64,000 nt of DNA from contig OW203738.1 of NCBI GenBank assembly GCA_934045075.1, positions 8,850,868-8,914,867 of the forward strand, given 5' to 3'. Both the position numbers and the translations under genes were made by a program. Positions 22,726 to 35,245 of this stretch are shown here, one piece after another. The notes below the pieces were generated by a model. The model was not told the origin of the DNA. It did not search any database and worked only from the letters and a program-made list of their open reading frames with translations. The first letter of the stretch is position 1; every line of letters begins with the position of its first letter. This DNA comes from Yponomeuta sedellus. Lineage: Eukaryota > Arthropoda > Insecta > Lepidoptera > Yponomeutidae.

Positions 22726-24528
22726 AAGGAGTGGAAATGAAGCCTTTCTTTAAAAACAAATCGCTCACTGGCATTGACAAACAAGAGTTAAGAAATCTGC
22801 CTCGTTGGTTTAGAAGTATAATAGTAGGTTTCCAACTCGGAGGTCGTTGGTTCGATTTGTATATCTACAAGTGGCCTCACTCTGGTGTTTTCCGTGTAAG
22901 TGACGTCCTTGTCTGATCACCAAAGCCATAGCAGCATCTTAGTTTGGAACCATGACAAGTGATTGACAAGCAAGTGTGTAGTTGCATTGTAAAATACAAA
23001 TGCCAACAAACATCTTGACCAAAAAGCTGCATTAAAAAAGGAAGTAAACCCCATCGCGTGGCCGAAACTATCTTCTCCCGCTCCGCACCTTCGGACCGCC
23101 AAAGACTAAAAAATCGACCACTGAGCATAGTTCAAGCATTGAATTACGTTTCACATGCTTGTCATGGTTGTCAGCGTCTGTGAATAGAGTCGACAGCGGG
23201 GCCTGTTTCATAGAACTACATTAAAAGATGTTTTTCTTGATTGACTAAGATCATGGTTTACTACGAAAATTCCATTACCTCCGTTGCAATGCAAATCCCA
23301 TAGATCAGCAAGTCGACTCTGCTACGTAATGAACCTCTAATTGTCATAATATAAAATTCCTTTCCAATTGTAGTTTTATGAAACTCGGCTCGGGTCAACC
23401 TCTTCATTTTAGTCGCAAAGTTGCATGCATGGGTGCAAAGGTTGGTTTGCTGTCGACTGTACTTGGGACCGGTGTTGTATGCGCTTTTACTTTTTTCCTG
23501 CAACCTAAAACCAAACACATTATGATATAAATTTATATTGTAATGCAGCAGGCGCACAGAAAATAAAGAATAACAAATAGTCAGGGCGTTAGTTGGCATA
23601 GCTCCGAGTAGGTAGGAATGTCCCGGGGTTGCATTACGGGCTGCACTGAAACAAAACAATTCGTGTGAATGCTGGACAATTCGACGTGATGATACTGCCA
23701 CCATGCTTTAAGGAGAATATTAGGACTGAGTGCAATAGACGGGAGGTATTTTTTGAACTAAAAAGTCCTGGTCGGACTTTTCCGATATAACACCCGTAAG
23801 TAAATCCGGACTAAAAGTCTACAAAGTCTAGTGTCGTAGTGGAGTAGGGCCTAACCTTCCTGCCATACAGGAAGACCCGTGCCCCAACGTGGGGACATAT
23901 AAAGGGTTGATATCCAACCCAGTTTGAAAGGTACACAAATATACTTATGCTACTATAATTAATAATTACTATGGAGAACGAACAAGAGATTATTTGACAC
24001 CTAGAATTTGTAATAGCTATCCTCTTTTGCTTGATGAAACAAAATTATGTAAAGCCACACTTAAATATAAACTTAAAGAACTAATGATAAAATAAAACTA
24101 CACCTATGTAAGATAAGATAAGAAAATTCTTTATTGTGCCAGGAAAACACATAGAAAACATAATGATGTACTTGAGAAGAATCATTAATATGTATCTATT
24201 ATGTTGTTTATGTATACAAATAATATACGTATAAAATAAGTTAGCTATATACAGAGATAGAGCGCTTCGCCAACAAACTGCTTTGCAGTTTGGCGTAATT
24301 GTGTAATTGGATAAGGTTTTTTTGTTTTTGTAAAAATAAATATAAAAAAAAAAACTTTTTAATGACCATTTATTAAGCCTATTTTTGTTTTTATGTAGCC
24401 TTTAGTATATGTCCCACTGCAAAGCACGGGATTCTCTCAGGTAGAGAGAGTAAGGGCATAAATATCACGCGTGCTAACCGCGGATTGGCAATTTCAACCG
24501 CTGATGTATGTAAACGCGTCATACACTC
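22726..24528. other. Intergenic with two small repeat fragments
   Basis: 23757-23835 resembles the palindromic element at 35148-35245, sharing ACACCCGTAAGTA and CCGGACTAAAAGTCTACA. 23838-23930 is repeat E on the minus strand. A T-rich 3'-like repeat is seen at 24112-24300. No gene was recognised; a 147-codon minus frame at 23261-23704 has no identifiable features. Confidence 0.4.
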
Positions 24529-24835
24529 AGAGTGCTTAGTGCGAGTTTGACAGACCCAATCGAATAACTTTACTACCGCGTTAATCGAGCATTGAGTAGT
24601 GAGTAGAGTAAGTTAACCGTTCGAACTGGCAAAACGCTGTCACAGTACAACTCGCACTCGCGTTTATTCATGTTTTGGCTGGTAAACGTGTTCAGTTCTC
24701 AACGTAAACCATTCCAACTCGCACTCAGCAATTTTAATTTCCATACTTGTCGCTAGGTGGCGCTTCCTCGATGCCATAGAAATATGAGTTTACGTTAACG
24801 CGATCGAGTAGTTAAAAAACTCGCACTAAGCACTC
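24529..24835. mobile_element. MITE with 19-bp TIRs
   Basis: GAGTGCTTAGTGCGAGTTT at the left end (about 24530) is repeated in inverted orientation at the right end (about 24817-24835). The interior of about 270 bases is non-coding and contains further partial copies of the arm (CTCGCACTC). The target duplication is unclear. Confidence 0.65.
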
Positions 24836-27657
24836 GGGTTCCTCACGATAAAAGCAAGATTGTTTCCTCCTAAAAACACTCTTTCCCTAATTATTACTAT
24901 TCTCGACTACAGTGTTAGAAGGTACGTATAACACTACTTCGATTTAAGAAATCATGGTTGTATTCTTTTTCTGGTTGTGCAATAAAGTGTTCTCTATCTA
25001 TCTATCTATCAATATTTCTCGAAGCAGTCTGAAAAGAGCCTAGAAGTGTGGCCACCGTGTTTCTTGGGCGGCTTCGTTGGTGCGAAGAGGAAAGCTCCAC
25101 ACATGGGCCGCATCTGTGCGCCCAAGACCCGAGGTGTACCGGGACCGAAGCTATAGTCTGTAGTCTGTACTTCTTGAAATGTTCCGCTATGAAACTAAAC
25201 TAATTACTACTACTACTATTGTACTGTGAATTATTTGTTTTGTTAAGTTTTCAATGTACGCGGTAGAACACTCCACTTCTCAATCCCGACATGTACCAAT
25301 GACTTTGTTTTCTACGTTATGCACATTTGAGAACTTATAGTAGCAATACCACTCAATAACGTGAAGAAACACACCGTCAGGAAACGTGTGTCTATATATA
25401 CAGGGTTACTGGTTAAGTCAACCTATCCCCGCTAAGGGCTAATAGTAGACATAATTTCTGACCGATTTTACTATGGGACCCCCTATCCTAAACCCAACCC
25501 TTTTCTGGCTATTCGACTTTCAAACTTTTTTTATCCTTTAAATTAAACCTGATTTTTTTTATTGTAAAACTGCAATTTTTTTTTTAGATTGACGATAAGA
25601 CGATTGATTATGTTAATAGCCAAAACTGTAGATAACTTAACTAAATTAGTCGTAAGAGAGTGTTAAAAGTTAAAATGCTTTGAACATTGCCGGAAATAAA
25701 TATTTTTCTTTTGAAAAAATCCTAAAAAATAAGTACCGCAGTAGATAGGCAGATTATAAATAAAACATCTACGTTTTATTAGCTACTCATAAAAGTATAA
25801 CACGTTAGGCTTCTATTTCGATATCGACCTACCATCCGATTCAGAATTCACCATATACGTTTAGAGGTCACAAATAGAGTTTTGTTTGTACTTAAAATTG
25901 CCAATAAACTAGTATAAAGTAAATTTAAGCGTTGTAAAGAGATTTAAGAGATTTCTTAATGTACCGTTTCCTGACGGCATCGGAGGTTAGGTAGCAACTA
26001 ATTCAACTATCTTGCTTTTTAGTTTGCGGCTTACGAGGCTCAATATTTATTTGTTCTCAATTAGATTATTATAAGCCAACGTGCTTAGAGAACCGGGTTA
26101 ATTCTGTAGTCGCTTTTATATTACAACTAGACTACGTTTGTTGTAGAATAGAATAGAAATAGAAAAAAAATTATGTTGTATGTCAGAAGCACTTTTGTAT
26201 GAAGAATTTAATTAAATACTAAGTACTAAAAGTCGCCCTAAATTAATGTAATTGAGCTAACCAAGGTCCAGCAGGGGGCGGTAGACGTTCCAACTTTTTG
26301 TTGTCCCCTAGGTCCTCTAAAGAGAAATAATTTAAAAGAAAGTAATGCGGCTACAACATACCTTTATTTCCGTGAAATAATTTCTGAATCAATCAAGGAA
26401 CGAATTTAATATCATTCCTACAATAGCGGCGCCGCTGGTACATAAAAAAAACAATCAATTGCCCAGTCCCATAAGCCACCCAAGTTACAACTTATAGATG
26501 CAGGTGTGCGGAAATAGTTAGGCTCTGTTACAAAGAATTCAGTTTTTGAACTACGCAATACACGAGACAACCAATAGGTACAATGAAGCGAGTTTTCGAC
26601 TAATGCAGGTAAAGACCGGCCAGACTATGGATACAGCTCTCATGACGTATTTTCTTCTGAAGCGCAGCTGCGGAGGCCTCCACAGATGTTTTATGGCTTT
26701 GAACATTTCCAAGACGCTTTATTATTTATTACGATATTGCCGTTTAGAGCCTAATCTCCGCTTTTATTATCAAGAAACAATGGACAAATCGGACGGTCAA
26801 AGTTTTTGGCAGTACGTCTGGCCCGCAGATGTGGCCATTTTGTCCAGCCCGTGGGAACGAACAGTTCGACTAGTCGCTTTCTGAACTTTACGATACATCC
26901 CTTTTCGCTAGGTAGGCGAAGCCCTAAAAATATACAACGCAATTTATCGATGAATACTGGGAAAGTTCCTGCCCGTGTTTTTGACGACATGCCGCCAAAA
27001 TAACGTTTCCCGGCCTTATAAGAAAAAATTAGGATTTCTCCTGAGAATCTCGTTTGCATTATCTAAACTAGGTGTTACATTTTAACCACAAGGGGGAGGG
27101 AAAAAACAGCGAAAAACAAACGAAGAGGCGAAGCCGTAAAACTGTAAAACGCTTAACAAAATAAACTTGGGAGGCGATAATCTTCGGTTTAAAACATCTG
27201 TACACGGGGATGACAACGTTTCATCTTGTCATGAAGATTACGTTATAGATAGGGGGGAATCCTCTATAAATAACTGCACCTACGAAACTGAAAAGGGTGG
27301 CTTAATTGAACTATGTTAATGAAATGTCAGGAGTAAACACCTTGCCTGACGTTATGAAAGCAAAGAGAAGATTAACAAAATTTTACTTCATGCACGTTCC
27401 AAAAATAGGCTTCAACGACTTAATTGCAACGACGTAAATACGCATCCCACTTGTTACTTACTCATGTTAAGCAGATATACGTACCGATATAATGTCAAAG
27501 AGGGTAATCCAGCACTAACTCTTCGCGTTCGAGAGTACACCAAACGCAAACGTGTGTTCTTATTTTTCAATAATTTCCAGGGCCTTTATTTTAATTAAAA
27601 GTTTTGTCGAGAAACCAAATTTCATCAAAATCTTTTCATCTATTTATAAGTGAATAG
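24836..27657. other. Intergenic, mostly unassigned
   Basis: This contains a TCTA microsatellite near 24997-25015 and a partial family A SINE at 25265-25385 (GTACCAATGACTTTGTTTTC). A few frames of about 100 codons near 26546-27059 overlap on both strands and show no domain, so I do not call them genes. Confidence 0.4.
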
Positions 27658-27668
27658 GTGACAAACTT

Positions 27669-27965
27669 AAAAACCTATTTAGAGGCTAAAAATTCCACCC
27701 ATGCCGGGATTCGAACCCGCGACGTGGCTATCCGTGCCAGCGCTCTTTCCAACTGAGCTAATGGGCGACTCACCGGCGTCAGTGGAATTTAGAACCTCTT
27801 TACAATATTCTCTGTGTTACGTACCATTAGCTCAGAAAGAGCGCTGGCACGGATAGCCAGAGGTCGCGGGTTCGAATCCCGGCATGGGTGGAATTTTTAG
27901 CCTCTAAATAGGTTTTTAAATTTGTCCTTAGCACGAGTTAGTGCATTAAAAAATTATATAATAAA
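27669..27965 (+). mobile_element. Fold-back family C SINE with 11-bp target duplication
   Basis: 297 bases flanked by GTGACAAACTT (27658-27668 and 27966-27976). The left half is the SINE tail, tRNA head and upstream body in minus orientation. The right half is a second, 5'-shortened copy in plus orientation ending in the A-rich tail. The RNA would fold into a long hairpin. Confidence 0.8.
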
Positions 27966-28034
27966 GTGACAAACTTTCAATTGTAGGCTTCCTAACCTTA
28001 CCTACCTATCTTTATTGTGATGATAAACATTGGA

Positions 28035-28362
28035 ATAACCCTCCCCTAATGAGCGCCATAGCGCCCTGTCTTCAGCTTGCCGCATCCCGTTTCTGCCGGC
28101 AGTTTTTCGTAGATCCTCATCCCACCTTGTCGGAGGGCGTCCCAAACTACGTTTGACGAGTCGGTCTCCAATCAAGAACACGTTTACTCCAACGGTTGTC
28201 GGTTCTTAGCGAGATATGACCAGCCCAATGCCACTTCAGCTCGCTAATTCTTTTAGCTATGTCGATAACTTTGGTTTTCTGTCGTATGCATTCGTAACGA
28301 ATGCATCGCATGAATTCTAAATGAAAAATTTCTGGCTTGCATCCAAGCCAGAAATTTTTCAT
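28035..28362 (-). repeat. 3' end of a non-LTR retrotransposon (LINE)
   Basis: On the minus strand, 28362-28147 encodes a fragment typical of the very end of insect endonuclease-reverse transcriptase proteins (ISELKWHWAGHISLRTDNRW, then LDWRPTR). Its downstream sequence includes the complement of CCTCCCCTAATGAGCGCC, found again at 29402, 46919 and 49564. The catalytic part is absent, so it is a 5'-truncated copy. Confidence 0.75.
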
Positions 28363-28364
28363 TT
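28319..28364. repeat. Perfect 21-bp hairpin
   Basis: Arms 28319-28339 and 28344-28364 are exact inverted repeats with a 4-base loop (CATC). It lies at the upstream edge of the LINE fragment and overlaps its start, so it probably arose by fold-back copying at the truncation point. Confidence 0.85.
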
Positions 28365-29109
28365 ACAATTAGATTTTTTTATGGCATCGTTGTTTAATTT
28401 TGTGAATCATAAACAACTTAAGGCGCTTTGGGGACTAACTAGCGCCACCAATGGAATAAAAATCAGGAATAAAACTTGTTTTGTATAAGTCTTTCTTCAA
28501 AAAGTAAACATCAAGTATTTGTCATATGTAGCGGTTACGATTTTTAATATTCACTTTGAATATACCAAATACAATGGGTAGATGTTCGTCTCCTCACGGT
28601 GCATTAGACAATAATTATTTACCGATTGCTATGATATTGGCATTGTACTCGTAGCTTTAGCGCGAATTTCATACAATATCTAATTAGGTAAACCTCTTTA
28701 ACTTGAAAATCATAAACGAGTGAAATAGTTAAATCTTATTTGGGCGCTTCGTCATACCCGCCATTCTCTTATGAAATTGTTCTGTAAATTTTATTTTATT
28801 CTACTGAGTGTTTTTAAGAAAGATTCGATAAAAGGCCTATAACATTTTCTGAAAGGTAATTGAAACACCGCTATCCCATTTCAAGTTGCAGCCCCGGGCA
28901 TGGTGCCGAGAGGGCTTAATGCGCCCCTAGTTGCATAGGTACATGGAGTGTTTTGTCACATGTTTATGTTAATTTTGTTTTAAACTAAAGTTACAATTAA
29001 TAATAATTAATCCACAGGCCAGTAATACTTTGTAACATAATTCATCGACACGCTAAGAAGACCTCGTTTGGTAATAATTTTTACTCAATTTACATCGGCA
29101 CTATATAAA
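28365..29109. other. Intergenic, no gene seen
   Basis: AT-rich sequence without recognisable features. Confidence 0.35.
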
Positions 29110-29225
29110 AGCCCCAGGTCTTGGATGTTAACATGTTTGTGATGTCGCTGTTTCTGGTACTAACGACACAGGGGATCACAGTGTGGGGCCAGAAGTAATG
29201 TATGTGCCAGTATGTAAATGTTATC
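29110..29225 (+). repeat. 5'-truncated family B SINE
   Basis: Only the body and tail are present (CCCAGGTCTTGGATG, then GTGGGGCCAGAAG and TATGTGCCAGTATGTAAAT); the tRNA head is missing. Compare the full copy at 55620-55815. Confidence 0.7.
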
Positions 29226-29401
29226 ATGAAATTACAATTCAATGTGTACTACGAGTATGACAATTCGATATACTTACCTACATTGCAAATCCCAATGACC
29301 CGAAGTTTAACAAGTAGAAAAACTCGGCTATGCAATATAGGCAAGTACTTACATCGAATTGTTACAATAAATTATTAATTGTAGATAGATAGAGCACACT
29401 T

Positions 29402-29680
29402 TCCTTCAGGCTATATTAGTCCACTGCTGGACATAGCCCTCCCCTAAGGAGTGCCATAGCACAATGTTGTGCCATCATTGGGGGGTAATGCCCATAATCC
29501 CCACGCTGGGCACGCGGGTTGGGGATCGCAGATTGACGGAATTGTACTGCAGGGGGCACTGCTGCCCACCCCCCCTGTTTGTGTCCCTTAGTCGCCTTTT
29601 ACGACATCCGCGGGAAGAATTTGGGTTGGTGCTATTCTCTAGGCCGACACCACACAGCACTTTATTGTCCATAAAAAACG
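29402..29680 (-). repeat. LINE 3'-end fragments
   Basis: It begins with AGTCCACTGCTGGACATAGC, shared with the copies at 46919 and 49564, and continues into a second conserved piece with CGCCTTTTACGACATCCGCG. No catalytic domain remains. Confidence 0.6.
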
Positions 29681-30986
29681 AAGTCACACAGACGACGACG
29701 GCCTTATCGCTTGTAGTTACATGATACGCGCCCATGGTTCCCTAATAGCTACCAGCATACCTACCTGTCTATCCTCAATAGCGTAACACAATGTGTTCCA
29801 CGTAAAATAAACAAACAAGTCGTTTCGTAGATGCGTCCACTCTACATGTGCGTCCAAATCTCGACAACGCGCCTAATTTCCAACAAACATTTCAAGAACC
29901 AAAGCCGCGAGATAATATAAATTAAATATTTGTAATAACCGCCACGGAGCCGGCAGGAGCCGCGTGGGACCGGGATCCCATGGTCGAGTTGCGTCAAGGA
30001 TATTTTTAGCAGTTGTAGGAAACATCACTTGGACAGAGGTACGGCTGGATCAACAGATGTGCAAAACATTTTACCGCAGAAAGAACCCCTTAGGTAGGAA
30101 CAGCAATATTTGGAAATAACCACCCAAATACCCTTTATGAGGAGCACAAAATTAAATAAATAAGAGTGCCGCTATGCAGGTTTCTATATAAACTATGCAG
30201 GTTTACTTAACCGTAAGTCTGCATAGTTAACCTACTGGTTTATATATATGCACTAACCCGTGCTAAGGACAATTTAAATTTTTAGCCTCTAAATAGGTTT
30301 TTTTTACTTAATGTTGTTTTGCAGTTCAACATTTTTCCATATCGGTTGGTTTTGAGGCGAAGCTTTGCCACGTGCAAATAGTTTTGACAACATTGTGAAT
30401 GAGTGTATTATTATCCCAGTCTTCTTACCGCTATCATTATATCGGACCAAGCTAAAAAATCCAGGATAGTTAACACGTTTGTCTCCTTCCTTCAAATGTA
30501 GAGTTTAGGATTAAAATAACTTTTTATTCTCTGTTCCCGTTACTCCTCCGTGGAGTTTTAGGCCGACACAATGGCACAGCTGTTACGTAACTTGTCAACT
30601 TCCACATGAGTCAATTTACTAAATATGTTTGATACAGAACTATGGAAATAATTTGGGTAAGAGAAAAGGTGCTCTAGACACAGATGATGGTCTCCAGGTC
30701 CCGGGACACAGTCCACACTAGATCCCACAGGGTTATTTCAGTCTGCAGCACGTGCCGGCCGGAATTAAACTATACTTGAGCCATTACAAACGTGCGAACC
30801 GAGTCTTAAAACGTTACGTAGGAATCAGGAATGGAATGAATGCCTCGCCAATCATTATCGCTAAAGGGATGCCGCTCGGATGCAGGTAGCTTTAAAGACA
30901 CGGTCGTTGATGACTAATACAATTAGGTAAAATGCAGGTGTTTGTAAAAATCGTGTTAGTTGTCATTAGACTATCACAAGCGAACC
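29681..30986. other. Intergenic, one small SINE remnant
   Basis: 30248-30301 is a family C SINE fragment: the tail in minus orientation joined directly to the plus-strand end. The rest shows no gene. Confidence 0.4.
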
Positions 30987-31451
30987 ATGGATGCATTATT
31001 CTCCAACTTAACTTTGTTACAGTTAAAGGGCGATAATAACGCTCAAACTCGTTCGGTTATTCATAATGTGTTGACAGTGTTTAACGAATTGAAAAGTGAC
31101 CCGGAAAAAATATGTTCTTTAAATTTGAATAAACCACGACAAATTACAGCGCTTCTTTGTGGAGTTAGCACGAGAACTGTAGACAAAGTCAAGAAAGAAA
31201 TACTTCAATCTTGACATCCATCTACACCAAGAGAAACATATTATGTGAAACCAAAAACAGTTACAAATATCGATAACTTCGATGTTTGTTTGTTGCAACG
31301 CACAATTTCATCATTTTATGATAATGGTGAATACCCAACAGTGGCTAAAATATTGGAAAAAATACAAGAACAGATGCCTGAATTTAAGTGCAGCAAGTCA
31401 TCGTTGAAAAAAATCTTAAAGAAAATAGGTTACCAATGTAGGTTTTTATAG
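30987..31451 (+). pseudogene. Relic of a DDE transposase N-terminus
   Basis: A frame of about 154 codons is interrupted by one in-frame TGA at 31212-31214. After the stop, the segment VTNIDNF and LPTV-like/KILKKIGYQCR pattern lines up with VTEIDNF ... KIIKELGFKWR in the transposase relic at 36237-37642, in the same order and spacing. So this is a diverged copy of the same family, cut off before the catalytic domain. The N-terminal part is a likely helix-turn-helix region. It could also be a fragment recruited by the host, but nothing supports that. Confidence 0.6.
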
Positions 31452-32338
31452 TTTTTTTGACGGAAAGTTTTTAACGTGCGCTTCGCAGAGCGAAAGTGAA
31501 AAGAGTGAGTGGAGTGAACGAATCTATATTGTTCATTCACAAGCGCGCCAAATTTGAATTGGTGCGGGGAATGCAGAGCGTTTAGACTTTAACCCAATTA
31601 AGTAATTTAGATATTGTACACTGTGAATTAATTATTCAAGCGCTGATGCATGTAATACCTACCTACGTAAACTCATACTTCGTATTTACGATGTTTGCGA
31701 ACTTCGTAAGCACTACAAATATTTATTCTGCAATAAAATATGAAAACTAACAAAGAAACGAACAAAACAAACAAACAAACAGAATCTTCACGATGTTTGC
31801 CTTCACAGTTAGCGAGTAGACTTTTTGTTTCATTTCTTGTAACGAAATCAAAGCTTACCTTCTGGCGCGATTGACTGTCTCTCGTAGGACGTAGGTGACT
31901 GAAACCAGGACGAATGCGGCACAAAAAATACTTTACATGCAAAGGGTGGCGCCAAATTTTAGACTTTACGATTTCAAACATATATTTGGTTATTGGGGGA
32001 TCTGTGGGTGGCATTTTATGAGCAAAAACATTTTAGGTATATCTTCGTTGGTAGAAGCCGATCACTAAGTAGGTATTCACCAAGTTTTAGCCTACCTTAA
32101 ATGAATAGTTAGAGGTCAACACTATTTCTTTTTAGCTCCATTCGATAAAGCTACCGAAATATCATATAGGTATACATATATGTTACATGGAAGATACCTA
32201 CGTATATGTTGTTTTGTAAAGCAAATATTGATGCCATTATTCAGCTAACCACGAGCCAGTAGCGTATTGACGACAGTTTATTGGATTACTTCTCCACCGC
32301 ATTTAGTACGTGATTTGAGTAGGTAGGTATAAAATCTC
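31452..32338. other. Upstream region of twist
   Basis: No coding exon seen. It contains AT-rich and GGTAGGTA-type sequence. Regulatory sites for Twist are likely here or farther upstream but I cannot identify any with confidence. Confidence 0.4.
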
Positions 32339-32347
32339 TATATAAAA
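32339..32347 (+). promoter_or_regulatory. Possible TATA box of twist
   Basis: TATATAAAA lies about 400 bases upstream of the first in-frame ATG, followed by AT-rich sequence. A TCAGT initiator-like motif lies about 85 bases further on, too far for a simple TATA-Inr pair, so this is tentative. Confidence 0.35.
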
Positions 32348-32741
32348 CCCTCGTTTATAAAATGTTAAAGGCGAATAGTTCTGATCAAAGTTAGGTACAA
32401 AATCGCACCCACAGGATGCATTTTCAGTGAAGCAGTCGGTGTTGGCAACTTAATACCATCATAACTATCTACTTATAGCTATGGCACATGCGATCATGTT
32501 TCGTTAATGTAGGCGCACCATGCAGTTGAATAAATTAACAAAGTAACAAATTACACAGAATAAAATAAATACAAAAAATAAAAAAAAACGAGGAGCAATC
32601 CTTTTAAGGAAAAAAAGCGAACTGTGACTCCGAAATTTCGCGTCTAAACTGTGGATCAAGTTTCCATAAAATCCGCGCAAACTTTAAAAGGCCGTTACAT
32701 TTTTCAGCAGTCAATTAATCCAGTCACCAATCCCTCAATCA

Positions 32742-33830
32742 ATGGCGACCCTATCGAAGATGATGGACACGATAAACACCGGAGACAGGCAACATGGCGC
32801 GCTATCGCCGTCCCGCTCCGGCGCACGCCCCGCCGCGGCAGGGGGCGGCGCTTCGCTGCAAATGGTTTATTTTTTGTATCTTGTCAATGAAGGGAGCGGG
32901 GCGGACCGCAGGACTCCATTCAGGTCACAGTCACAAAAGAGCGCGCGCTCACGCGTCGATCGAGCGTCAACAGGTGCCGCCAATATGAACGTGTACAGTG
33001 ATACAAACATTTGCACCGCAGTGTCTATAAAGTGCGAAAAGGACCTCGACTACCCGGACGACGAGGATTACTACACCTACAGCACAATGGAGGTTAAACG
33101 GCACTCGGGAGAGGCGTTGGCCTTCGCCCCCTCCTCCCCCACGCATCTCATGGACTTGAGCAACGGTGCTGACCGACCTATGCAGACGCAACCTACCTGG
33201 AACAACATCACACAAAACGTCCTCTACGACAGCCAAGAAAGGGGATACCAGCCGCAGCCCCAATACTACGAACACAGTTACGTGACGGATCAGAGGCCTA
33301 GGCAGGAGAACAAGCAGTTCTACTTCGATGACTCCAATTCACAAGACACTTCGACAAGTTACTACGAGTCACCGGAACCCACGAAGGCTGGCGAGACCAT
33401 TTACAAAGCTTCCATGGAAGTAAGGAGCAGCGAGACCGCCGAACAAAGGAGGTCAAGAAAGAGGTCTTCTAAATCGGCCCGAAAGAAATCGTACAGTGTG
33501 GAAGAGGTGCAGATACAGCGAGTAATGGCGAACGTCCGGGAGAGGCAACGGACGCAAAGTCTCAACGAAGCCTTCGCCAGCCTACGCCAGATCATTCCGT
33601 CCTTGCCCAGCGATAAACTTTCCAAAATTCAGACTCTACAACTTGCGACGCAGTATATAGAATTCCTGTACCAAATCCTCTCGACGAGCGAATCCGGTGG
33701 TAGCAGCGAGACAAGCAGCGACGCTGGAAGCATATTGAACGAACAAGGGAAGTATTTGGCCTCGGATAAGCTAAGCTATGCCTTCTCAGTGTGGCGGATG
33801 GAAGGAGAGTGGACGAATGGCCAAACGTGA
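32742..33830 (+). CDS. twist: Twist, bHLH transcription factor
   Basis: A single-exon frame of 362 residues. The bHLH domain lies at about residues 260-315: basic region [20 protein letters not shown], helix 1 and loop ([19 protein letters not shown]), and helix 2 ([13 protein letters not shown]). Near the C-terminus, [14 protein letters not shown] is the Twist-specific WR motif, which separates it from other bHLH families. Twist binds CANNTG E-boxes as homo- or heterodimer with Daughterless and drives mesoderm formation in insects. Two starts are plausible: ATG at 32742 (longest frame) or ATG at 32985 (NMNVYSD, good context), the second giving 281 residues. I favour the second slightly because the first 80 residues are basic and low in complexity and could be 5' untranslated sequence. 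Confidence 0.93.
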   Translation: MATLSKMMDTINTGDRQHGALSPSRSGARPAAAGGGASLQMVYFLYLVNEGSGADRRTPFRSQSQKSARSRVDRASTGAANMNVYSDTNICTAVSIKCEKDLDYPDDEDYYTYSTMEVKRHSGEALAFAPSSPTHLMDLSNGADRPMQTQPTWNNITQNVLYDSQERGYQPQPQYYEHSYVTDQRPRQENKQFYFDDSNSQDTSTSYYESPEPTKAGETIYKASMEVRSSETAEQRRSRKRSSKSARKKSYSVEEVQIQRVMANVRERQRTQSLNEAFASLRQIIPSLPSDKLSKIQTLQLATQYIEFLYQILSTSESGGSSETSSDAGSILNEQGKYLASDKLSYAFSVWRMEGEWTNGQT

Positions 33831-33855
33831 TTGGTTCCTTCAAACCCAGTGTTGG

Positions 33856-33861
33856 AATAAA
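33856..33861 (+). promoter_or_regulatory. Polyadenylation signal after twist
   Basis: A perfect AATAAA begins 26 bases after the stop. It is unusually close, so a more distal signal may be used too. Confidence 0.45.
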
Positions 33862-34672
33862 GATAACGCTTTTAACAATTCCATTTTAGATTGTTGATTA
33901 TTTTTATAAAGACTCTAAACGAAAGTGACTTGTGATAGGTAGTATTTTAAGTATGAACGTTAACGCCAAAAGGTTAATTATAAGTAATTATTAAGCGATA
34001 TATTAGGAACATGATTTATTTCTGAGACCAAAGTAGATTTGTATTGTGAATTTATGTCCAAAGTATGAACCAAATCGATTTACATTTATGTAACAAGTTG
34101 TGCTATATATGTTTATTATTACAAATTATTAAAAGAATTAAACAATTTTATATGAAAAGGTCACTTGTTGCTACTTAATCAATCACAGGCTTCAATTGTA
34201 TTACAAAAAAAGTTAACTTATAAAACAGGTATTATTTGCAGTTCATTCAGGCACGTCATTAATAACAATACAAAAGTCTATATTGATTTCTAAAATGTCC
34301 TATCTTACACTATAAATAGAGATTTTTAGCCAACCGAAAGTACATAATATATTTAACACACTCAATATTTTTACACTATACAAGCTTCTTATTCAAACTA
34401 TGTCAACTTCAGGAATTACAACAGACATATAAATATTCAATTGCTATTTCATACTCACGCCGTAATAGTTTCAGACTCGTTTGAACTCATTGCCAGATCG
34501 TTTATCTACAGAAGAAAAAAGAAGAAATAAAATAATTTAGATTTAATGTTCCAATAAAAAACAAAATAGAAGAAAAAATAAATAACTTAGCTTTACAGAC
34601 AAGTCTACGGTTTACCATTTGGCCACACTTCTTTCACTTCATCCACAACTTCATGATCGTTATACTCGTACA

Positions 34673-34760
34673 TAATACACGTTCTCCCGTCGCTATTACG
34701 TTTCTTCGATTCAAGTTAATACACGTTCTCCCGTAGCTATTACGTTTCTTCGATTCAAGT
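34673..34760 (+). repeat. Tandem duplication, 2 x 44 bp
   Basis: Two adjacent 44-base units (34673-34716, 34717-34760) begin TAATACACGTTCTCCCGT and differ at one base (CGCT versus AGCT). Confidence 0.85.
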
Positions 34761-35147
34761 TTAGAATTTTGACTTAATGGCAGTTGAAACCATTTAAGCC
34801 TTTAAAGTCACACCTAGTTGTAACATTCTTACATAAAAATAAAACACGATTTCATGTTCATGTTACTCTAGATGACATTTAGATTCTAACCACTTTTGAA
34901 TCGGTTTCAGCGTTTAGATGTTACTATAGAAAATAAAAACAGCCAAGGGCGAATCGAACTCGCACACCGTGGGTTCCGTACACATTTGTTTGTAAGTACA
35001 TACCTACATGTTATAAATAGTTTAGGAATCAAGACTCACATTTTATTCAGAGCTTTTCCTGAACTACAAAGAGTTTTTGTTTAAATGATTTAATTAGAAG
35101 TACTTATGCACTTTTTTGATCTAAAACTTTCGTAAGCACAACACATT

Positions 35148-35245
35148 GTAGACTTTTAGTCTGGATCTACTTACGGGTGTTGTTATATCGGAAGAGTCCG
35201 ACCAGGTTTACACCCGTAAGTAGATCCGGACTAAAAGTCTACAAA
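35148..35245. repeat. Palindromic element
   Basis: Arms of 34 bases (TGTAGACTTTTAGTC ... TTACGGGTGT) are inverted copies with one mismatch around a centre of about 30 bases. A relative of one arm is at 23757-23835, so this is a dispersed fold-back MITE and not a local accident. Confidence 0.75.

Noticed and set aside
23261..23704. Minus-strand frame of 147 codons as a gene
   Set aside because: No domain, no splice partners, composition like the surrounding intergenic DNA.
26546..27059. Overlapping frames of about 100 codons on both strands
   Set aside because: No recognisable sequence and no sign of splicing; likely chance.
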